A stretch of 64,000 nucleotides of DNA from Pyropia yezoensis (Eukaryota > Rhodophyta > Bangiophyceae > Bangiales > Bangiaceae), in contig CM020618.1 of the NCBI GenBank assembly GCA_009829735.1, forward strand, positions 26,013,122-26,077,121. The letters are read 5' to 3'. How positions within the stretch are numbered: the stretch's first letter is position 1; the number at the start of each line of letters is the position of its first letter. Position numbers and translations under genes: made by a program. The notes under the pieces are model-generated. The model searched no databases and had not been told where the DNA came from. It worked only from the letters and a program-made list of their open reading frames with translations. This document shows positions 30,403-41,400 of this stretch, piece by piece.

Positions 30403-32364
30403 TGGTGCTGCGCTGACTGGGTGTGGAGAGTGGGGCCAGGGTGGACCTCGCGCTGGGTGCGATGGACAGGAGATACGATCATGTTTGTAGGGGGGGGGAG
30501 TGCTTGGTGCACCGCGTGTGACGGTGGTACGTTGCACGCGTCGTTTCTGCCGAAGGCAGTGTATTTTTTTTTGCTGACCTTTTTGTATACCTCCTCGCCG
30601 CGCAGGCAGGCGCTCGGTGAAACGAGCCCGACCGTATTGACTGCAGCTGTCATCAGCACTGCGCGGTGTGTACCTGGTTAGGCCACCCGCCGCCGCGTCG
30701 CCTGGTGCCCTCCTTGTCCCCTCAGCCGTCGTCGTAATCATCGCCTCCCAACTCATCACACATCCCACTTGTGGCAACAGTGGCGCCAGGGGCGGCAACC
30801 GCATCCTCCCGCTTGCCACCTCCCGCCCGCTGTTGCGTCCCCACCAAACGCCCTTCTCCGCGCCGCACGGGAGCAGCGCCGGCCAAGCAGGCGCTCTCCA
30901 TCGAGGGCGTTCACCCCGCCCCCCACAAAGCGGCATCAGCAGTGATCTGGCGTGCCACCCAGCGTCGTCCCGCCACCGTCGCCGCCGTACACCGCCCCCC
31001 CCGCCTCTCCACCCCCTCGCGACCCCCTGCCTTCCAGCAGCACCGCGTGTCGCGCTGCGTTGGCGCCGCCTCAGACGCGCGGCGTGCGGCGGGTAGTCCG
31101 GCACAACTGCGGCTGGCGGCGGCGGCGGTAGTGGCACACGCCATCGCCGGGGCCACCGCCGACCGCACGGCACCCTTTCCTTCCCTCCCGCCCACATCCG
31201 CTTCCTTACTTTCTCTCTTCATGTACGACCGCCTCCGCTCTGCCGGCAGCGTCGTCTCCCCCGCTAGGCTTCACTGTGCGTCCCCCCCCGCTGCCCTCCC
31301 ACCCAGTATGTACCTCATCCCTTTTCCTTCACCCTTTGCATGTTTGTAAGTACAGTACATACCTTCGCCCGCACAGCTTCCACGAACCCAGGACTGTGGT
31401 TCCGCCACTGGGCGCCGCGGCACATCCTTGCCGCCCCTCCTTGCCGCCAGCCCCCGACCGCACCGCGCATCGCTCCCCGAAAATGCTCGGACCAGTCAAA
31501 ATGGGGCCGGCAGGGCACATTCCTCGCCGACAGCCTAGCACAGCCGCAGCCGCCACATCCAGGGGCCCCATCTGCCGCGCCACGCCGCCCGAATGGGCCT
31601 GTGGGGCGCGTCTGGGTGGGGCCGGCGGCCAATGAGGGGCGCCCATTGAGCCCGACGGCTGTCACCACCGCGCCCGCGCTGGGAGCCGCGCACGCACGCC
31701 GCACGTGCGGTCTCTCGGCCGCAGGTTCCACCGCCACTGCGCCAGCGCTCTTTATTCCCCTCCTCGGCCCCTGCCCCACCCGTCCCCATTCGCCTCCGAC
31801 TGCGCCGTGCTCGCGACCCCAACGGCCCTGCTGCCGCCATAGCCACTGCCGCCGTATCGCCATCGCCGCCCTGTGCCATCCCCTCTGCTGCTGCCGCCGC
31901 GGCGCCTGTTGACGCGGGCGGCGGCGGGCGGGTTCTGTCCCCGGCGCGTTCTGAGCTGAGCTGTGCCTCCACCCCCCCTACAGCTCCCCCCCACTCCCCT
32001 TTCGAACTGTACCCTGCTTCCTCGCCCAACCCCGCCGTCGCCACCCCTTGTGCCCCGCAGCATCTGCAACCGCGCTGGTTGCAAACCTCACTGGCGTCCT
32101 CACCCCCCCACTAGCCCACTCCCCCCCCTTGTCTATCTCTCTCCTTTCCCGTCGTGGGACATCCGTACCCCCCCCCTCTCCTCCCCCCCCCGCCCAACCC
32201 TTGTGGGCGCCCTTTCTCTCATCCCTCCCTGCTGCCCCCCCCCCCCACCCACTTTTCCGCCCCTCGCTCGCACTTCCCCAACCACCCTTTCTCCCCGTGC
32301 CTGCCTGCCCGCCTGCCTGCCCCCTGCCGCCCCCTTTTGCAGGTGCCCCCGCTTTGCTGACGCC
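30403..32364. other. Intergenic between ChlH and the zinc-finger protein
   Basis: About 2 kb with no supported gene. It includes a T-run near 30565-30572 that may belong to the ChlH 3' untranslated region, and a short TACAGTACATAC motif near 31350. C-rich low-complexity DNA lies from 31960 up to the next ATG, including runs of C near 32237. Frames drawn through it are Ala/Pro/Arg-rich in several registers. Confidence 0.5.
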
Positions 32365-33663
32365 ATGCCGGTGAGACGGCTGCGGGCGTTTGCGCCGCCC
32401 GCCCCCGCCGCCCCCCCCGTGACCCTGTCGGCTGTCGCGGCGGTGGCAGCGTCACGGACGCGGCCGTCGCGCCCCCCGACGGTGGCGCCGCCTGCTCTTC
32501 CGCCGCCCCCCCCGGCGCCCGCCCGTCGTCGCCGTCCCCCGCCGGTGGTCCCTGTGGACGCGGGCGGTGCTGCTGGACTGGCTCCCCCCACCCCCTCTCC
32601 CTCCCCCTCCCCCACCCGCTCTTCCTCTTCTCCGTCCTTATCCCCACTGCTCCCCGCTGCCACCGCGGCCACCACCACGACCGCCACCACCACGACCGCC
32701 GCCGCCACGACCGCCACCGCCACGACTGCCACGGCGACCGTCGGCGAGACTACCACCACGACCGCTGCCGCCACTGGGACCGCCACCGCCAGTCCCACTG
32801 CGACTGCGACGGCCGCGTCGGCGCGGCTCAATCGGCGGCTGTCCCCCCGCGCGCGGTCGGCACTGGGGGCCGCCCGGCGGGGCGTCCCCCACACGCCCGC
32901 GACGGTGGCCAAGATCCGCGCGGCGGCGTTGGCGCGCCACGCCGCCCGCCGCGCTGCGGCGGCCCCTGCCGCCGCCGCTGCCGCAGACGGGGCCGCCGCC
33001 GCGGCGGCGGCGTGCGAAGCAGCCGAGGCCGCCGCGTACGACCAGCTGCTGGGGGAGGTGCGGCAGGGGGGGGTGCCGCCGGGGGTGGTCCTCCGGGCGG
33101 TGGGGGCGACGGCCAGGGCACGCCAGGAGGGGCGGGCCGCCGCCGCCGCCGCCGCTGCTGCTGCTGCTGCCGCCGCCGCCGCCGCGGCCGCCGCCGCAGC
33201 GTCCGCGTCCGCCTCTGTCACTGCCGCTGCGGCCGAGCCGTTGCTAGCCGCGGGCGGCGTGGCCGAGGCGGCCGCGCCGGCGGCGGCGCTTGCGAGCGCC
33301 GCCGCCGCCGCCGCTGCTGCCGCTGCTGCCGCCGCCGCCGCCCGCACGCGCCGCCAACAACGGCGGGTGGCGGCGCCCGCGGTGCCGTCGTCGCGGGTGC
33401 CCCCGCGGCGGGAAGGGGGCCCCGCCGGGGCGGCGGGGGCCCCCCGCGGGCGGGGTCGCCCGCGGCGGACGCCCCTGTCCATTAGCCTGGGCGTTGTTGG
33501 CGACACGTCTGGGGCGGGCGCCTGCGGCGCGTGTGGCGGGGAGGGCATGCGCACCTGCCCGCGGTGTGTGGGGCGGCTGGGGGTGGTGTGCAGCCTGTGC
33601 ACCGTCTGCTTGGGCTGCGGTGTCGCCGCGTGTGACGTGTGCTACGGCGCGGGAGCGGCTTGA
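32365..33663 (+). CDS. NUMOD3-like / DnaJ-type zinc-finger protein
   Basis: From ATG 32365 the product is 432 residues. Most is Pro-, Thr- and Ala-rich low complexity. Two islands stand out. Residues about 171-193 read RRGVPHTPATVAKIRAAALA, matching the NUMOD3 pattern (S/TP-ET-AKI-A), a DNA-binding helix known from homing endonucleases and found in some plastid proteins of plants. Residues about 386-431 form a cysteine-rich finger of the DnaJ type, CGACGGEG, CPRCVGRLG, CSLCTVCLGCG, CDVCYGAG, with CxxCxG repeats. A basic GRGRPRR (AT-hook-like) precedes it. There is no J-domain. Plant DnaJ-like zinc-finger proteins of plastids (BSD2/ORANGE type) are the nearest idea. The first 30 residues are basic and could target the plastid. 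Function is not established. Confidence 0.65.
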   Translation: MPVRRLRAFAPPAPAAPPVTLSAVAAVAASRTRPSRPPTVAPPALPPPPPAPARRRRPPPVVPVDAGGAAGLAPPTPSPSPSPTRSSSSPSLSPLLPAATAATTTTATTTTAAATTATATTATATVGETTTTTAAATGTATASPTATATAASARLNRRLSPRARSALGAARRGVPHTPATVAKIRAAALARHAARRAAAAPAAAAAADGAAAAAAACEAAEAAAYDQLLGEVRQGGVPPGVVLRAVGATARARQEGRAAAAAAAAAAAAAAAAAAAAAASASASVTAAAAEPLLAAGGVAEAAAPAAALASAAAAAAAAAAAAAAARTRRQQRRVAAPAVPSSRVPPRREGGPAGAAGAPRGRGRPRRTPLSISLGVVGDTSGAGACGACGGEGMRTCPRCVGRLGVVCSLCTVCLGCGVAACDVCYGAGAA

Positions 33664-34515
33664 CCCGCCGGGGTAGGCGAGGAGGATGGGGGATGGGGGG
33701 GGGGGGGTTGCGCGCGGTTGAGTGGTCGCGATGGTCGCGGCCGTGGCGGACGCTGCGGCGGCTGCGGCGAGGAGTGTGTTTGTGGGGTCCTGTACAGACG
33801 GCGACGGAGGGCTGTTGCTTCCATTGCGCTATTTTTTCTTCCTCCTTGCCCTCTTGCCTTCTTTTTTTTTCGTGACCCGCAGAGGTAGATAGCCATCGGC
33901 AGGCAGCCATGCTAGTGGAGGCGTGCCCGCCGGGGCCTGGCGCACCCCCGCTGCCGCTCCTACACGCAGCTGCCCAGCGGGGTGGCGGTGGGCATGAGGC
34001 GGACGTGTGGGGGCGGGTGGCTGCTGCCACCCCACGCGGGACCACCGTGGTTGCCCGCTAGTCCCATCCATGAGGGGGGCTCGACGACAGCATCAGCCCG
34101 CCGCCCGCCGGCCCGCCCGTCCGCCTGGCCGTTCGCCCGCCCCCGCCCGCGCGTATGCCCGCCACGGTTCCCTGTGGGAGGGCGCGCCACCGCCACGCCA
34201 CGACATATGTGCCGCGCAGAGGGTGTTGGCGGGTGGCGGCGGGTCGCCTCCACACGGGGAGACGACAAAAAAGCGGGGACAAGTGTAGCATTCATCGGCG
34301 AGCTTGCGCTACACGCCTCTCTCCTCCCCTTCACACCCCGCACAATGTAACCCAACCGTTCGACATAAGGCAGGGCACCTACAGACGGCGCCGGCTGCCA
34401 TACCCTGAGTGCTCCACCCCCACGGCAGGCGCACCATGCTGCCAGCGCCGCTCGCCCTCCCTATCAATACGCATTCACCCCCCACCCCCCCCCCCACACC
34501 CCACCTCCCCTTCTG
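33664..34515. other. Intergenic between convergent genes
   Basis: 850 bp between the 3' ends of the zinc-finger protein (+) and the SR-like protein (-). No gene is supported. A T-rich patch at 33827-33872 may mark transcript ends. Confidence 0.5.
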
Positions 34516-35850
34516 TTACGCCCCTGCCGACACAAAGAGGCTGCTCGGCAAGGGCGCTCCTCCCCCTACGCCCCCGACCGGCACGAACGCCCCCCGGAGG
34601 CCCGTCACCTGCGCAGGGTACACTGCCGCGGGGATGGTCGCGGCTGCCACAGCGGCCGGGCGGTGGTAGGCGGGGCGGTCCGCGTCCCCCCCCACAGCGG
34701 TGGCGGCAAGGACACGCCCCCCGCGTCCCGCCCGCCCCCCCCCCAGCCGCGCGGCGGTGAGACTGCCATCCCCCCGCGCCCCGGCGGTTGCCGTCACTGC
34801 CGCGGCGCCCCGCCAGTCGGCCGACACGTCGGCCAGGCGGGCGGCGCCGCCAATGGTGCCGCCGCCCCGCAGGTCGAGCGGCAGGCCCACCCAGCTGGCG
34901 GGGTCCACCCCGGGTGGGACCACCAGCAGCCACACCTCCTCCTCCTCCCCCTCCCACCCCGCCGCTCCCTCCTCGTCGGCGGCACGAGGCGGGTGGACGT
35001 CCAGGGCGGTCGCCTCGGGGTCCCACGCGGGGGGAGGCACTGGCGGCCGTCCCGCCGCCGACCCCACATCCGCAGCGGCACGCGCGCCGTCACGGTGGTG
35101 GCTGCGGCCCGCAGGGGCGGGCGGCGCGGGGGGGCACCCTCCCTGCCCCCGCCCCGCCTCGGCGTCGGCCGCGGCTGCTGCCGCTGCTGCCGCCGCCGCG
35201 TCGCGGCGGGCGCGCTTGGCCGACCGCCTGGCCTCCCGGTCGGTGCCCCCCCCCTCCTCCCGGGACCGCGACCGGTGGCGGTGGCGGTGGCGGTGGGGAC
35301 GCCCCCCCCGGTCCGCCCCGCCGTCCCCGTCGGCAGCGGCGGCGCGGCTGGCGCCGGCGGCGGCCTCGTCGTCTTCTTCGTACTCGTCGGCAGAGGCGGC
35401 GCCGCCACCGGCGGGCGCGTCGCGGCGGCGCTTGCGGCTGCCGCCCGACCGCCGCTCACGGCGGCGGGCCGCATCCTGCGTCGACTCTGCCCCCCGCTCC
35501 TCCTCCCCCTCCCCCCGGTGACGGTGGCGGTGGCGGCGGCGGGAGGGGGTGGCGTCCCCGTCGGCAGCCGCAGCCGACGCGGCGGCGGCGGCAGCGTCGG
35601 GGTTGCCAGAGCGGCGGCGGTGGGAGCGGCCCTTGTCCTTGTCGCGACGCCGCTTGGCGGGCGTGCCGCCCCCCCCGCCGCCGTCGGCGGCGGCGGCAGC
35701 AGCAGCAGCAGCGTCCCGCGCGGCGCGGCGCGCACTGCTGCTGCTGCCCGACCGCTCCCGCCGGTCACGCCGGGTGTCGGCGGCGGCGGGGGTGGCGTCC
35801 CCGCCGCCGCTGTTGGGGGGAGGGGGGGAGGAGGGGCGGCGGCGGCCCAT
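34516..35850 (-). CDS. SR-like basic nuclear protein with a possible RPA34 tail
   Basis: From ATG 35850 the product is 444 residues. The first about 270 are alternating Arg/Ser/Asp/His-rich and alanine tracts (RDRRERSGSSSSARR, PSRRRHRHRHRG, GRPHRHRHRHRSRSREE), as in SR-type and nucleolar proteins, with many basic clusters that could serve as nuclear signals. The last about 140 residues are less simple. EVWLLVVPPGVDPASWVGLP, a middle part ending RVLAATA, and VYPAQVTGLRGAFVPVGG resemble in order and spacing the small beta domain of RNA polymerase I subunit RPA34/PAF49 (WL..P..FDP..L.G..V.L, then GL...F.P.G). In known RPA34 proteins this domain comes first and the basic tail last, so the order here is reversed. 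The match rests on my reading of a few positions and is tentative. Confidence 0.55.
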   Translation of the reverse strand: MGRRRPSSPPPPNSGGGDATPAAADTRRDRRERSGSSSSARRAARDAAAAAAAAADGGGGGGTPAKRRRDKDKGRSHRRRSGNPDAAAAAASAAAADGDATPSRRRHRHRHRGEGEEERGAESTQDAARRRERRSGGSRKRRRDAPAGGGAASADEYEEDDEAAAGASRAAAADGDGGADRGGRPHRHRHRHRSRSREEGGGTDREARRSAKRARRDAAAAAAAAAAADAEAGRGQGGCPPAPPAPAGRSHHRDGARAAADVGSAAGRPPVPPPAWDPEATALDVHPPRAADEEGAAGWEGEEEEVWLLVVPPGVDPASWVGLPLDLRGGGTIGGAARLADVSADWRGAAAVTATAGARGDGSLTAARLGGGRAGRGGRVLAATAVGGDADRPAYHRPAAVAAATIPAAVYPAQVTGLRGAFVPVGGVGGGAPLPSSLFVSAGA

Positions 35851-36812
35851 TCCGTCGGGGAGTGGGGGAAAACCGGGCGGGGTGGGGGGGGGAATGGAGG
35901 GTTGACGCGGAGAAAAGGGAGGACGAAACAGGAGCTGGTCGTCAGTGGCTCACGGTGGGAGGAAAAGGATACCAACGGAGGACGGATGGGCGAGGAAAGG
36001 GTGGGGGGGGGGCGAAGGGGTCTTGGTGGGGGAGGGGGGCGGCGTGCGGGCGTGCAGAGGGCCGCTGTCGCCGACGGCGGTGACGGAGCGGACAAAGAGG
36101 CCAGGCGGAGGGGCGGGCTACTCTTCCTCCTCTTTTGATCCGCGCTCGCCCGCGCCCGCCACAGCCATGAAGAGATGATCTTTCATCGCGGACGATCGCC
36201 CATGGAATTTTAGGGTCGCGACGCGATTCGATCTCACCTGGACTCCCGTCTATCTGTGGGGAAGGGCGGCGGGCCGACCGACCGCGCCGTCGGCGCCAGC
36301 GGCCGCTCGCGGCTGCACCCACTGGCGCGGCGGGGGACCCACGCCCGCCCGTTTGGTGGGCGGGTGCACAGGACATGGGCGCAGCAACACCAAGAGGAAA
36401 ACAACGACAAGGAGAAAGTAAACAAAAAAGCAAAGGGAGAGAAACGTGGGGCGGGGGTGGGACGACCAGCAAAATGACCTGTGGGGAGCTGGGGGGGGAG
36501 AAGGGGTGGGCAATGGGGTCCGCCGCAGCGACTGCCCGATGCGCACGCTCGGCGGCGGCGCGATGCCCCCTGCGCGCCTGGTGCCGGTGGTCGGCCTACG
36601 GCTTGCCAAACACAACCGCCGCCGCCTGTGCACCAGCGCGCCGTCGCGACGGGCGCCCAAAACAGCCATCCGTGCACTAACGACGACTACGACGAGGACG
36701 GGTCGTGTGAGTGGCGGCCCAGCGCAGATGGGGCGGGCAGACACCCCGCGCGCGCCACGCGGCGCGGGGCGCGCGCCAGCCAGACGGCTGGCATCCTGTT
36801 GGCGGAACACGC
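35851..36812. other. Intergenic between SR-like protein and phosphatase gene
   Basis: About 960 bp on the upstream side of the SR-like gene, expected to hold its promoter and the 3' end of the phosphatase gene. A more balanced patch at 36140-36250 stands out. No gene is supported. Confidence 0.45.
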
Positions 36813-37581
36813 TCACGCCCACGCGCCCCCCGCACGGTATGGACGGCGGGCCCAACGTACGAGCACCAGGGTGGCGGCGGCCACGGCCGGAGCACCCACC
36901 GCGGCCATGGCCGCCCCAATCGCCGGCGATAGGGCGGGCGTCACCAGCGTGTGCCACCCAAACGCGTTGGCCATCCCCACAACTGCAAAGGCGGGGGAGG
37001 GGAAGGGGGGGGGATGACACGGACAGAGTTCGCAGCACAGTCGACCAGTCCCACGAGGGGCAGGGGGGGGGGGGGGGGGGGGGGGGGGTGCGGCGCCACC
37101 AGCAGCGGGGACAGTGCCATCGGTCAGCCCACGGACAAGAGGTGCACCAGCGCCCCCCCCCATCCCCCCCCACTTCCAAACGCGTGCACCCACGTCCTAC
37201 CGCCGCCGCCCAAAGGGCGGACGGGCGGTGCAGGTCCTCGCGCCCCACACCCCGCATCACTACGTGACCCCAAAAACAAGACCCACCGCCCCCCGTCCAC
37301 CCCCCCCCCCCTTCCCTGCGGCCCGCCGCCGTTCCACCGCCCCCCCCCCCCACCCCCCCCCCCCCCCGCTCACGCACCAAACCCCACCGCCACCTGCGGG
37401 GCGGTGTGCACGCCCGGCCGCACGCGGGTGGCGGCCCCCCCCGCGGCGGCGGCGAGCAGCGCCACCCCCCCGGCTAGCGGCAGCGCCGTCGCCGACAGGG
37501 ATGCCAAAAAGGCGAGCGACAGCGCATGGGAGGAGGGCATGCCACCCGTCGACCGGCGGCCGCCGCCGCCCGTCGCCGCCG

Positions 37582-37616
<35 letters not shown>

Positions 37617-38466
37617 CCCTCCCGCTCGGCGGCCGACGTCGGAGCGGCACCGCCCCCAATGTCGCCAGGGATACCCGCAGCAGATGTGTCGGTAGAGGCG
37701 GCGGTGGTGGCCGTGGCGGCGGCAGTGGTGGGGGTGGGCGTGGAGGGCGGCGGGGCGCGGGGGGGCGGGCGTGGCTGGTTGATGAGCCGCTTGAGGGCGA
37801 CGCCGACGAGCGCGTTGGCGAGAGCGCCCATGACCGCCGCGACCGTTGCCTGGGTAGGGAAAGAGAGAGGCAGGGAGAGGGAAGGGGGGGGGACCAGAGG
37901 GGGGAGAACGGGAAAGGGGGGGGGGGGGGGGGGGGGGCGGGGAGCGGAAGAAACGGCACCGTCAGTCCCACCGGCACTTTGCCGCACTGGGGCAAGCAGC
38001 CCTCCAGAGCAGCCACCACCCCACGGGCACCTCCCCCTCCCCCCCCCCCGCCCCCCCCCAACGCCGCGACGACATGCACACGATAGAGCACCCCCGCCAA
38101 CCCCCCCCCCCCCCCCCCACCCCACCGGCGTCCCTCTAGCCCAACGCACCGCATCCCGGCGGGCCAACACCACCGCCGCCGCCGCTGCCGACACCCCCAC
38201 CTTGACCCCATCCGCCCGCGCCGCCCGCGCCACCGCCGCCACCGCCGCCGCCGCCGGTGCCACCACCGCCGCGGGCGGCCGCGGCGCCGCCGCCACCGTC
38301 ACGCCGCGACGGCCGTGCGGGTGGGGGGGGGGGGGGGGGGGGGGGGGCGGTGCCGGCGGCCGCGGCGGCCAGGCAGCGGCGGCCGCGGCGGCGGCGGCAG
38401 CAGGGGCGGGGCGCCAAACGCTGCCGCCGCCGCCCCGGCGGTGGGGGGTGGGGGGGCGCCCGCCAT
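36813..38466 (-). CDS. Lipid phosphate phosphatase, plastid LPP-epsilon-like, three exons
   Basis: PAP2-family enzymes remove phosphate from phosphatidic acid; plant LPP-epsilon does so in the plastid envelope. Three exons can be read: 1 ending at 38150, 2 at 37849-37378, 3 at 36982-36813. Donors are GTGCGT at both introns; acceptors are TACCCAG and TTTGCAG. Spliced, the sequence reads VSAAAAAVVLARRDA, ATVAAVMGALANALVGVALK, RLINQPRP, GMPSSHALSLAFLASLSATA, RVRPGVHTAPQVAVGF, VVGMANAFGWHTLV. These are the family's KRx6RP-like, PSSH and RxxxxxHT motifs, in LPP-epsilon order. Between RP and GMPSSH is a long Pro/Thr/Ala-rich insertion. The best start, ATG 38466, is one base out of frame with the conserved part, and a 25-G run (38323-38347) lies between, so run length may be wrong. 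The start is therefore uncertain. Confidence 0.75.
37378..37849 (-). CDS. LPP-like gene, exon 2 (catalytic motifs)
   Basis: Exon 2 of the phosphatase, bounded by acceptor CTACCCAG|GCAACG and donor TTTG|GTGCGTGAGC. It carries the LKRLINQPRP block, the GMPSSH nucleophile-region block and the R...HT block. It also holds an insertion of about 60 residues rich in Pro, Thr and Ala that the plant homologues lack. Confidence 0.75.
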
Positions 38467-41400
38467 GGCCGCCCGCCTCTACCGCCACCACCCGCGCTAG
38501 CGCGCGCTGTGGGCGTGGGGCGGCAGTGCGGGAGCCAGCGGGGAAAACGGACGGCACAGGCAGGTGAGGTGGCAGCGGGAAGCGGAAGCCGGGTGGAGTG
38601 AGGTGCGTTGAATGGGCAATGGTGGAGCCCCTCCGGATCGGGTGCGCCACATCCATACAAAATGTCGATGTGGCCCACTGTTGGCTCCGAGAATTCAACT
38701 GTATTTCTTCAACTACTACCACGTGGTGAAGAATATTTAGTACCAAAATTACTTCCATTGGTGCATGCGACTTTGGCTTGGTTCTTGCGAGGGACTACCA
38801 ATGACATCGCCACATTGTGGTCGAGGCCCGACGCAATGAGATCTGGCTTTCTGCTGCGGGAGGATTCACTTGGATGTCTGCTCGTCTCGTGCAGCATGCA
38901 AAGAAACCAGAAAGGACTGCGGGACGGCGACATTGATTTGTCTGCACGTCTCCTGACAGTTGTCGTTGGGGGAGTATCTCAGTGCCGATGGGGGCGGTGA
39001 CGTGTTTCCTTGAAAGATGGGCCACCAAGAAGAGTTTCCAACTGAAAGTCGCCAGCGGACCACCTAGGCGACGGATTTGGATGGTGGCGGTCTCGCAGTC
39101 GGCCGAAAATCTCCGGGCTGCCCACTCGGCGCAGGGCTTGTGGACCATTTGGCAGAGGCGCCCACTGACCGCCTGGCGAGAGGGGTCCCCATTGGAACCC
39201 TACTTCTCACACGCACCACACCCGAGAGCCGACACACAAGATCCATACTTTTCGCATGCCCCCGATGTGACAGCGTTCGCGTCCGCACGCGCGTGCGCAC
39301 GCCACCGCACGCAAGGCGGCCGTGGGCCCAGTTCAGCTTCGGGCCGTGAGATTTGAAAGCCGGTGCGTGCAAGGCCACAGCATGCCGACACTGAAGGAGA
39401 GACGGGTGGACGTGGGGGGGGGGGGGGGGTGCCCTCTCACGCATTCTACAGCGAATGACACTGGGAGCCGAATCCGTGGCATGAGTAGATAGTATCAACG
39501 CATACGTTTTGGCACAGGCCATGGCGTGCGCGCCACAAAAGAGCGTCATGGCGTTGCTGCAAATCGGATGCGGGATGGGTACAGTACACTTCCTCCGTCT
39601 CTTTTCGTACCACGGCCCCGCGGGCACGCCACCACTCGGCAACCGAGATCTGAGGTGACGTCACCCATCTCCGACCCCCTCAAACGTGCTCCGTGGTCGG
39701 GCGCCGCCAAAAACCCCAGGACACCACGTTTGTCGTGGAACAGGTCCCGCGGGAATCGAGGAGTGGAACCCCCTTGGGAGAGGACACGCCCTTCGTCCGT
39801 CCAATCTGACCCCCTCCTACACTTCGGCTTTTCACTGTACGACAGCAGCTGTCCCCTCCCCAGTTGACATTGCCGCTATCCCCCCTGGCAGCGGCTGGCG
39901 CCGGCTGGCGCGCTGTCGGTGTGGAACGGGGGGCGTGTTTTGGCCCGTGGCCCCAGCGGGGGGGGGGGGGGGGGAGGTGTGTCCCCGGGGGGGGGGGGGG
40001 GGGGGGGGGACACCCGTGTCGTGGATCCACCTGCCTCGTGCCGCCTCGGCAAGCCCTCGGCTCGCCCCCGTCTCGGCACCCCTGCCTCACCCCCCCTCCT
40101 CTGCGGACCGCGTGGCAGGCGGCGCTTCCCCCGCTTCACACCCGCAGACGACCTTGACGGTGAGGGCTGGCAGGTGGGCGCCACCCTTTCCTCCCTCTCC
40201 CGCCCCCCGCCCCCCCCCCAACGCCCTCGTCGGTGCGGCCCGTCGTCGGTCGCTGCCTCCGCCACCACGCACCAGGGTGGCCCCATCGCCCCCTCATCTT
40301 TGCAGGCGGTGGTGGCAGGAGCGTTTTGTGCCCCCCCCCCCCCCACCCCTCCACGGGCGGCCTGCCGGGCGTCCGGCGTTCAAGCAGCCGCGGCCCCGTG
40401 TGGCCGGGCATCGGACGCGCGGCCGCCACCTCGACGCCCCGCCATCCGGGACGGCTGGTATATCTGTTTTTCAATCTCCCGGCAGCCGCCACCGCCTCGG
40501 CACCGCCGCCTCGCCGCCACCGCCGCCGCCGCGCGCGAGAGCCGCCGCCGTCCCGGTGACGGCAGATATTCTCATTGCTGGGCTGGGGGGGCGGGGGGGG
40601 GGGGGGGGGGGGGCGGTGCTGGCGGTGAGGGTGGGAGGGGGTGGGGGGGGGGGAAGGGTTGGACCGCGGGTGCGGGGGCCGTTCCGTGGGCTCACCCCTC
40701 GAGGGCGGCGTCGTCCGCTCGGTGCCGTGGCGTGGGCGGCGGCACCCCGACGAGCAGTGTTGGATTAGCCAGCTGGTGCTCTGAGAGCCAGCTCTGCGGG
40801 GGCGGTTGTGTCACATTCGCCTCGGCCAGCGTGTCGCTGCGTGAGGCGGGAGAGAGAAGGAGGGACGGGGAGGGGGAGGGGGAGGGGGAGCGGGGGGGGG
40901 GGGAGGGGGGGGGTTGGCTGGCCGCGCCCTCGCGCGCGCGCGCGCGCCCGTCCCGCCACCAGTGCGGCGGGCGGGCAGACCCGCGCTTGCCCCCACTGGT
41001 CGGCCCCCCCCCCCGGCCATCCTCTCTGGCGACCACGCCTCGGGGGTAGTTACGGCGGTCACAAGATCATCGCCGTCGCCTTTGGCGGTGGCGGCGGCCA
41101 GTGGCGGCGGCCGGTGGTGGCAGCTCACGCGGGGTTGGTGTGGCGGCGGCGCGGGCGACTGGGGAAGGGGGGGGGTGTCCGCCGGGAGATTTGGGTGCGC
41201 GGGCGTGCATTGCCTGCCGCGGCGGTGGGAGCAGCACAACCCCGGGGGGTGAGAGGGGGGGGCGCCGAGAGAGGGGGTGTGCCGCGTTGGCCCCACTCCT
41301 CTGAGGCGCGGTTTGAGCCCCCGGGGGCAGAGACCGACGCTGGCCTGCCTTGGCGGGCGCTTCCACACGCGGCCGGGCCTGGCAAGAGCCGTGGCCGCCA

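Noticed and set aside
32133-33602. 489-codon minus-strand alanine/valine-rich frame
   Set aside because: Antisense shadow of the zinc-finger protein and its GCC/GCG repeats; no motif.
34794-36095. 433-codon minus-strand and 491-codon plus-strand frames
   Set aside because: Both are other-register readings of the SR-like gene and its repeats; Pro/Arg-rich with no domain.
39654-39665. Perfect palindrome GGTGACGTCACC with a TGACGTCA core
   Set aside because: One such palindrome is not strong evidence for a bZIP site, and no gene start lies close by.
39686-40768. 360-codon plus-strand frame with GWYICFSIS-type neighbours
   Set aside because: Passes through several G runs and is simple sequence in every register; no splice model gave a recognisable protein.
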